NCBI GenBank assembly: GCA_004211235.1
Contig: SEEY01000340.1
Location: 1-5,082, forward strand
Length of the DNA: 5,082 bases
Direction: 5' to 3'
Source of the DNA: Rubrivivax sp.
Lineage (GTDB): Bacteria; Pseudomonadota; Gammaproteobacteria; Burkholderiales; Burkholderiaceae
The notes below the pieces were generated by a model. The model did no database searches, had not been told where the DNA came from, and was given only the letters and a program-made list of their open reading frames with translations. The translations under genes were made by a program, and so were the position numbers. Every line of letters begins with the position of its first letter. The first letter of the stretch is position 1. Below are positions 1 to 3,584 of the stretch, piece after piece.

Positions 1-407
1 CCGTAGAGCCCGAGGTTCACCGCCGTGGCGTGCGACTGCTCCGGCTGCCCATGGCCGTCGTCCGGGACGCCGAGGACGAGGAGCATGCGGTGCTCGGCGT
101 CCAGCGTGGCGACCACCCCGGGTGAGACCAGCACGCGGTCCGCGCGTTTGCCTTCGCCGGAAGGCACTTCCACCGAATGGGGTGAGGCCGGCGTCCAGCC
201 CTTGAACGCGGCGGCCATCAGCGCCGCCGGGCTGTCGTCTGCCGCGCCGGCGGGCGCCGAGGCCGTGGACGCTGCAGCTGCGGGCGCGGGCGCCGGCGCG
301 GCGGTGGCCGCATCGTCCTTTCTCTGGCAGCCGGACAGCAGGCCGCCGGCAGCGGCGGCCAGGGTGATGGCGCAGGCAAAGCCTGACAGACGGGCGACGC
401 GTTTCAT
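1..407 (-). CDS. Putative lipoprotein, N-terminal part (runs off the left edge)
   Basis: The reading frame starts with ATG at 407 and stays open to the window edge, giving 135 visible residues. The N-terminus is a bacterial lipoprotein signal: basic start MKRVAR, an Ala/Leu-rich hydrophobic stretch (about residues 7-24) and a lipobox LSGC with the lipidated Cys at 27. The next residue is Gln, not Asp, so by the usual sorting rule the mature protein would go to the outer membrane. Residues 33-56 are an Ala/Pro-rich low-complexity linker. The folded part begins around residue 59 and includes a segment around VLVSPGVVATLDAEHRMLLV and then GVPDDGHGQPEQSHA. I do not recognise a family and assign no function. 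No clear Shine-Dalgarno sequence is seen upstream of the ATG. The gene is divergent from the DUF2277 gene across a 66-bp gap in which I could not identify a convincing promoter. The lipoprotein call is firm; the role is unknown. Confidence 0.8.
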   Translation of the reverse strand, partial: MKRVARLSGFACAITLAAAAGGLLSGCQRKDDAATAAPAPAPAAAASTASAPAGAADDSPAALMAAAFKGWTPASPHSVEVPSGEGKRADRVLVSPGVVATLDAEHRMLLVLGVPDDGHGQPEQSHATAVNLGLY

Positions 408-473
408 GGGCCGGCACGATAGCCGCGGCGCGGGCTCGTTAGCATGTTCCCATTCACGTCCCCGGGGCCTGCC

Positions 474-752
474 ATGTGCCGCAACATCCGCACCCTCTTC
501 AACTTCGAGCCGCCGGCGACGGAGGTCGAGATCCGCGACGCCGCGCTGCAGTTCGTGCGCAAGCTCAGCGGCTTCAACGTGCCGTCGCAGGCCAACGCGG
601 CAGCCTTCGATCATGCCGTCGCGGCGATTGCCGACGAGGCGCGCACGCTGATCGCGTCTCTCGTCACGGCGGCCGAGCCGAAGAACCGGGAGGAAGAGGC
701 GGCCAAGGCCAAGGCGCGGTCAGCCGAACGCTTCGGGCGCCCGACGGTGTGA
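474..752 (+). CDS. DUF2277 family protein, complete, 92 aa
   Basis: This small cytoplasmic protein has the hallmark start MCRNIRTLFNFEPPAT, followed by an amphipathic, probably helical segment with LQFVRKLSGF and then a helix around AAFDHAVAAIADEAR. That pattern is characteristic of the DUF2277 family, whose function is not established. The protein ends in a charged Lys/Glu/Ala/Arg-rich tail (about residues 68-92), which is likely flexible. I chose the ATG at 474 because family members begin with MCRNI; an in-frame ATG at 444 would add ten residues unlike the family. Only a weak GGGG stretch precedes the start, so initiation strength is unclear. The gene converges with the PIN toxin gene, with only 8 bp between the two stop codons, and is divergent from the lipoprotein gene. 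Its neighbours give no hint of its role. Confidence 0.87.
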   Translation: MCRNIRTLFNFEPPATEVEIRDAALQFVRKLSGFNVPSQANAAAFDHAVAAIADEARTLIASLVTAAEPKNREEEAAKAKARSAERFGRPTV

Positions 753-760
753 ACCCGCCC

Positions 761-1171
761 TCAGTCCCGGAACGGGTTCTCGATAAGCACGCCGGCAATG
801 ACGGCGCCATGCTGCATGTCTTCGCTCAGCAGCCGCGCGCAGCCGCTGACCGCCCCGGCCTGCACGATCAGTGCGTCGTAGAACGACAGCGCATGCAGCA
901 TGTGCAGGTCCAGCGCGCCCTGGATCAGATCCGCTGACGCAGGCACCAGCTCGAAGCGCCGATAAAACGCGAGCCGCTCGCGCACCAGCGCCGGCGGCAA
1001 ACGCAGCTTGCGCAGTGCGACGTTCACGTATTCCTGCAACACCTGCGTGCTCAAGACGGCATCGCCATCAGCTCTCAGCTGCGTGATGATGTCCAGCGCA
1101 CGGCGCTGCTTGACGGGCTCGTCCGCTGCGTCTGCATAGACGAGCAGATTGGTATCGAGCAGGCTACGCAC
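761..1171 (-). CDS. PIN-domain toxin of a type II toxin-antitoxin pair (VapC-like)
   Basis: This 136-residue protein has the PIN nuclease layout. An N-terminal strand carries LLDTNLLVY with Asp6. Further acidic residues are Glu47 in VLQEYVN, Asp99 in SFYDALIV and Asp118 in LLSEDMQHG. These are the four acidic positions that bind metal ions in PIN ribonucleases, so the active site looks intact. By family knowledge such toxins cut RNA (tRNA, rRNA or mRNA) when freed from the antitoxin; the target cannot be read from sequence. I chose GTG at 1171 because PIN proteins begin right before LLDTN. This start overlaps the antitoxin stop by 8 bp (GTGCGTAG), and a GAGG sits nine bases upstream. An upstream ATG at 1207 would add 12 residues and lengthen the overlap. 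The gene follows the antitoxin in the same transcription unit, so its translation is likely coupled to it. Confidence 0.88.
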   Translation of the reverse strand: MRSLLDTNLLVYADAADEPVKQRRALDIITQLRADGDAVLSTQVLQEYVNVALRKLRLPPALVRERLAFYRRFELVPASADLIQGALDLHMLHALSFYDALIVQAGAVSGCARLLSEDMQHGAVIAGVLIENPFRD

Positions 1172-1391
1172 GCTCGTTGGCCTCGTCACGGTCAAAACGC
1201 CAGCCATCCAGACGGCCCGGCGTAGCCAGTGCCGAGGCTTCAAATGCGCGCAGTTCCGCAGCGCGCTGTTCCACGCCGGCCAGCGTTTCGAGGTAGTCCC
1301 GCACGGCCTGATTGAGGCTCTTCCCCATGGCCGAGGCCGCGCGCCGGGCACGTTCTGCCACTTGTTCGTCAACCGACAGCGTGATGTTCAT
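1164..1391 (-). CDS. Ribbon-helix-helix antitoxin paired with the PIN toxin
   Basis: This 75-residue protein starts with a short beta strand, MNITLSVDEQ, followed by two helices (about residues 9-22 and 27-38, with SLNQAVRDYLE). That is the ribbon-helix-helix DNA-binding fold of many VapB-type antitoxins; I cannot name a subfamily with certainty. The C-terminal part (about 45-75, ending GWRFDRDEANERA) should be the toxin-binding tail that blocks the PIN active site. ATG at 1391 is chosen because it opens directly on the strand and has an AAAGGG sequence six bases upstream; a start at 1415 would add eight residues without family resemblance. It is the first gene of the pair, as is usual. Expected behaviour, by analogy: an RHH dimer, alone or with toxin, binds repeated half-sites in its own promoter. 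Candidate half-sites lie at 1407-1427. Confidence 0.85.
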   Translation of the reverse strand: MNITLSVDEQVAERARRAASAMGKSLNQAVRDYLETLAGVEQRAAELRAFEASALATPGRLDGWRFDRDEANERA

Positions 1392-1406
1392 GGTTCGCCC
1401 TTTGCC

Positions 1407-1427
1407 TGTGCGCACATATTACGTGTG
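1407..1427. promoter_or_regulatory. Candidate operator of the toxin-antitoxin operon
   Basis: A perfect 10-bp palindrome, TGTGCGCACA, occupies 1407-1416. A further TGTG half-site at 1424-1427 makes a second, imperfect inverted pair with the CACA at 1413-1416. The three half-sites TGTG/CACA/TGTG overlap the likely -10 region and transcription start of the antitoxin gene. Ribbon-helix-helix antitoxins typically bind short repeated half-sites exactly here. That this protein binds this site is inference. Confidence 0.45.
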
Positions 1428-1444
1428 AACGCAACGGCGAACAA
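1416..1444 (-). promoter_or_regulatory. Candidate sigma-70-type promoter of the toxin-antitoxin operon
   Basis: Read on the minus strand, a TTGTTC box (1444-1439) is followed after 17 bp by TAATAT (1421-1416). The boxes match the consensus at 3 of 6 and 4 of 6 positions, with optimal spacing. Transcription would begin near 1409, leaving a leader of about 18 bases that contains the AAAGGG ribosome site. The local A/T-rich patch stands out in the G+C-rich surroundings. It is a weak match and is supported mainly by position. Confidence 0.4.
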
Positions 1445-1496
1445 CACGATGCCATCGCGCACAATCCGCGCGCCCCTGGCTCACATCTCCACCGTC

Positions 1497-1934
1497 ATGC
1501 GCGTGAAGCTCGCTCTCGTCGTCGTCGCCCTGCTGCTGCTCGTCACGGCCTGGTTCTTCTTTGCCTGGCACTGGAGCTATTCCGACGGCGAGCGTGCCGG
1601 CTGGGTGCAGAAGTTCTCGCGCAAGGGCTGGGTCTGCAAGACCTGGGAAGGCGAGCAGGCGCTGGTGTCGCTGCCGGGCACGGCCAGCGTCGAGAAGTTC
1701 TATTTCACCGTGCATGACGACGCGACGGCCCAGGCCATCAACAAGCTCATGGGCCGGCGCGTGAACCTGCACTACGAAGAGAAGGTCGGCCTGCCGGGCT
1801 CCTGCTTCGGCGAGACGCGCTACTTCGTCACCGGCGTGACGCTGGTGGACGAGATCTCGCTGTCGCCCGGCGTCGTGGTGCCGGTGCCGCCGGCGGCGCC
1901 CGCATCTGCACCTGCCTCGGCCGCCAGCCAGTAG
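1497..1934 (+). CDS. Conserved-looking small membrane-anchored protein, function unknown
   Basis: The product is 145 residues long. Residues 4-24 form one hydrophobic segment (LALVVVALLLLVTAWFFFAW) after a basic MRVK. The rest should therefore lie in the periplasm, held by an N-terminal anchor or released as an uncleaved signal. The soluble part has the pattern WSYSDGERAGWVQKFSRKGW, then VCKTWEGE, then YFTVHDD, LHYEE and GSCFGETRYFVTGV. It contains exactly two Cys (47 and 103), which could form a disulfide. I recall similar short proteins in betaproteobacteria and pseudomonads, sometimes labelled as 6-phosphogluconate dehydrogenase; nothing here supports that enzyme, since there is no nucleotide-binding Rossmann motif and the length is far too short. 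The C-terminus (about 125-145) is a Pro/Ala/Ser-rich tail. The start is uncertain: ATG at 1449 is in frame and adds 16 residues; I prefer 1497 because it gives a normal membrane-anchor N-terminus. Neither start has a good ribosome site. Confidence 0.75.
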   Translation: MRVKLALVVVALLLLVTAWFFFAWHWSYSDGERAGWVQKFSRKGWVCKTWEGEQALVSLPGTASVEKFYFTVHDDATAQAINKLMGRRVNLHYEEKVGLPGSCFGETRYFVTGVTLVDEISLSPGVVVPVPPAAPASAPASAASQ

Positions 1935-1952
1935 GCCTAGGTCCGGCAGTTG
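1934..1952 (+). repeat. Left arm of the 19-bp inverted repeat
   Basis: The arm reads GGCCTAGGTCCGGCAGTTG. Its reverse complement matches 2153-2171 at 18 of 19 positions, the single difference being C at 1947. Its first base is also the last base of the TAG stop codon of the upstream gene. Confidence 0.9.
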
Positions 1953-2003
1953 ACCGCTCGCCAATGACTGAGAGTCTTGGCACGTCACCATCTTGCTCAC
2001 TTT

Positions 2004-2032
2004 GCGCTGTTCACCACTTCGGTCACCAGCGC
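2004..2032 (+). other. Imperfect hairpin inside the repeat unit
   Basis: The arms GCGCTGTTCACC and GGTCACCAGCGC pair at 10 of 12 positions around a five-base ACTTC loop. The right arm can alternatively pair, through ACCAGCG at 2025-2031, with CGCTGGT at 2041-2047, so two mutually exclusive foldings are possible. There is no T-rich tail, so it does not look like an intrinsic terminator. Confidence 0.55.
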
Positions 2033-2084
2033 TTCACGTCCGCTGGTCTGGCGCTTCGGGCCGCTGGCGGCGTTACTTCTCCTT

Positions 2085-2100
2085 GTGGGCAGGAGCCCAC
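2085..2100 (+). other. Perfect 6-bp hairpin inside the repeat unit
   Basis: GTGGGC and GCCCAC pair perfectly around a four-base AGGA loop. It lies near the middle of the right half of the inverted-repeat unit. No run of T follows on either strand, so a terminator role is not supported; it may be part of the folded structure of the repeat. Confidence 0.5.
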
Positions 2101-2152
2101 TGCGTCGGCGCGCCTTGCCAACGCCCCGCCTCGCCCGCCCCTCTGCCGCGCC

Positions 2153-2171
2153 CAACTACCGGACCTAGGCC
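2153..2171 (-). repeat. Right arm of the 19-bp inverted repeat
   Basis: On the plus strand the arm reads CAACTACCGGACCTAGGCC, the inverted partner of 1934-1952. It ends four bases before the stop codon of the outer-membrane channel gene. Confidence 0.9.
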
Positions 2172-2175
2172 AGCC

Positions 2176-3573
2176 TCACTCCGGCGCGCGCCAGCCGCCG
2201 CCCAGCGACTGGATCAGCGCCACGGCCGTCGTCTGCCGGTCGGCCACCAGCTGCACCAGCGCACGCCGGGCGCTCAGCGCCGTGGCCTGCGCGGCCACGA
2301 CCTCGCTATACGACACCTGGCCCGCTTCGTAGCGGTTCTGCACCTGCGCCTGCGCCAGTTCGGCCGACTCGGCGGCCTGGCGGCGCAGGGCTTCCTGCGC
2401 CTTCAGCACGCGCGTGGTGGCGAGCTGGTCTTCCACGTCCTGGAAGGCGGCCAGCACGGTCTGGCGGTAGCGGGCCACGGCTTCGTCGTTGGCCGCGCTG
2501 GCGGCGTTGACGCGCTCGCGCGTGGCGCCGGCATCGAACAGCGTCTGCGCCGCCGACACGCCGAGCGACCACAGCAGGCTGGACGCGTCCCCCAGCGCGC
2601 TGACCGCGCTGGCGCCCACGCCCACGGAACCGTTGAGCCCGAGGCTCGGGTAGTAGGCCGACTTCGCGATGCCGATCTGCGCGTTGGCGGCCGCCACGCG
2701 ACGCTCGGCGGCGGCGATGTCCGGGCGGCGTTGGAGCAGCGTGGACGGCAGGTCGAGCGGCACGTCGGGCACCTGCGCAACCCGACTCGCCGACGCTTCA
2801 CGCGCAACGATCCGGAACTCCGCGGGCGTCTTGCCCACCAGCACCGCAATGGCGTGCTCGAGCTGCGCTCGCGAGCGCTCCAGGCCCAGCGCATCGGCCT
2901 GCGCATTGGCCAGCTGCGTCTCGGCCTGCAGCACGTCGGTGCGGCCGACGATGCCGGCGCCGTAGCGGTTGCGTGCGATCTGCAGTGAGCGCTCGTAGCC
3001 GGCCAGCGTCTCGGCCAGCAGCGCGCGCTGGGCGTCGGTCTGGCGCAGGCCGAAGTACGCCACCGCCAGTTCGCCCTGGGCCGACAGGCGCGCCGAGGCG
3101 AGGTCCGCCGCGCTCGCTTGCGCGCTGGCCTCGGCACTGGTGCTGGCGTTGCGCAACCGGCCCCACACGTCCGGCTCCCAGCTGCCGCCGATGGAAGCCT
3201 GGAAGTTGTTGCGCGCACCGTTCTCGCCGCCGCGCGAGCGGCTGGCCCCGCCACTGAGCGACACGACCGGGAACAGCGAGGCGCGCTGCACCGCCAGCAG
3301 CGCGCGGGCCTGCGCGTAGGCAGCAGTGGCGGCGGCGACGTTCTGGTTCGACACCTCCACCTGCGCCGCCAGCGTGTCCAGCTCCGCGTCGCCGAACAGC
3401 GTCCACCAGGCGCCGCGATCCAGCGCGTCGGCCGGCACGGCCACGACCCAGCCCTCGGCCTCCTTGTAGGCCAGCGGGGCGTTGAACGCGGGGCGCTGAT
3501 AGCTCGGGCCGACGGCGCAGCCGGCGAGGGCCAGCAGCAGCAGCAGGGAGGCGCGGCGGGGCATGGCGTGCAT
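2176..3573 (-). CDS. Outer-membrane efflux channel lipoprotein, NodT/OprM family
   Basis: This 465-residue protein is the exit duct of a tripartite efflux system: a trimeric channel spanning the outer membrane and periplasm that docks to an adaptor and an RND pump. It has a lipoprotein signal with lipobox LAGC (Cys19), followed by the typical AVGPSYQRP. Two TolC-type repeats follow (about 60-255 and 280-455), each with a matching helix motif: RYGAGIVGRTDVLQAE at 203-218 and RYEAGQVSYSEVVAAQ at 414-429. The signature LPSTLLQRRPDIAAAE lies at 275-290, and the protein ends with the family-typical LGGGW. Length is normal and the gene looks intact. The start is a choice: ATG at 3573 has GGA six bases upstream, giving an 11-bp gap after the pump gene; GTG at 3588 would overlap the pump stop by 4 bp (GTGA), and ATG at 3564 is also possible. 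It is last in the operon, as in muxABC-opmB-like clusters. Export substrates cannot be told. Confidence 0.93.
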   Translation of the reverse strand: MHAMPRRASLLLLLALAGCAVGPSYQRPAFNAPLAYKEAEGWVVAVPADALDRGAWWTLFGDAELDTLAAQVEVSNQNVAAATAAYAQARALLAVQRASLFPVVSLSGGASRSRGGENGARNNFQASIGGSWEPDVWGRLRNASTSAEASAQASAADLASARLSAQGELAVAYFGLRQTDAQRALLAETLAGYERSLQIARNRYGAGIVGRTDVLQAETQLANAQADALGLERSRAQLEHAIAVLVGKTPAEFRIVAREASASRVAQVPDVPLDLPSTLLQRRPDIAAAERRVAAANAQIGIAKSAYYPSLGLNGSVGVGASAVSALGDASSLLWSLGVSAAQTLFDAGATRERVNAASAANDEAVARYRQTVLAAFQDVEDQLATTRVLKAQEALRRQAAESAELAQAQVQNRYEAGQVSYSEVVAAQATALSARRALVQLVADRQTTAVALIQSLGGGWRAPE

Positions 3574-3584
3574 GGAGGTTCCGG

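Larger units (their letters stand above)
1934..2171. mobile_element. MITE-like or intergenic repeat unit bounded by inverted repeats
   Basis: This 238-bp stretch is bounded by near-perfect 19-bp inverted repeats (18 of 19 positions) and fills almost the whole gap between two convergent genes. It has no credible gene. An alternative reading of its ends is a 224-bp element (1941-2164) with 12-bp terminal inverted repeats, GTCCGGCAGTTG against GTCCGGTAGTTG. It would be flanked by direct CTAG copies at 1937-1940 and 2165-2168, as a 4-bp target duplication. Removing it would restore the palindrome GGCCTAGGCC and leave a 13-bp spacer between the two stop codons. The left third (1961-2040) is 55% G+C, clearly lower than the flanking genes, which suggests a separate origin. 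It carries no transposase, so movement would depend on one supplied elsewhere. A structured RNA or an exceptionally large processing hairpin is the alternative. Confidence 0.55.

Noticed and set aside
444..473. Upstream ATG extending the DUF2277 protein by ten residues
   Set aside because: Family members begin at MCRNI; the extension is not like the family.
25..651. Long plus-strand open frame across the lipoprotein gene and into the DUF2277 gene
   Set aside because: Ala/Ser/Arg-rich shadow translation with no recognisable domain; it lies opposite a frame with a clear lipoprotein signal and over a frame with a clear DUF2277 start.
766..776. CCCG-GAA-CGGG hairpin as a terminator between DUF2277 and the toxin gene
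   Set aside because: Only a 4-bp stem, no T tract, and it lies inside the toxin coding region.
1149..1496. Upstream extension of the small membrane protein frame over the antitoxin gene
   Set aside because: The frame is open by chance opposite the antitoxin; the translation there is a shadow, and the signal-anchor sequence begins at 1497.
1419..2000. Minus-strand open frame opposite the small membrane protein and running into the repeat unit
   Set aside because: Gly/Arg/His-rich shadow with no domain; the plus frame has a membrane segment and a family-like pattern.
1934..2171. The inverted-repeat unit as a simple bidirectional intrinsic terminator
   Set aside because: The arms are 200 bp apart and no T tract follows either arm or the inner hairpins.
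1993..2988. Long plus-strand open frame from the repeat unit through the channel gene
   Set aside because: It is the antisense shadow of the NodT-type channel gene; the Arg/His/Gln-rich translation shows no domain.
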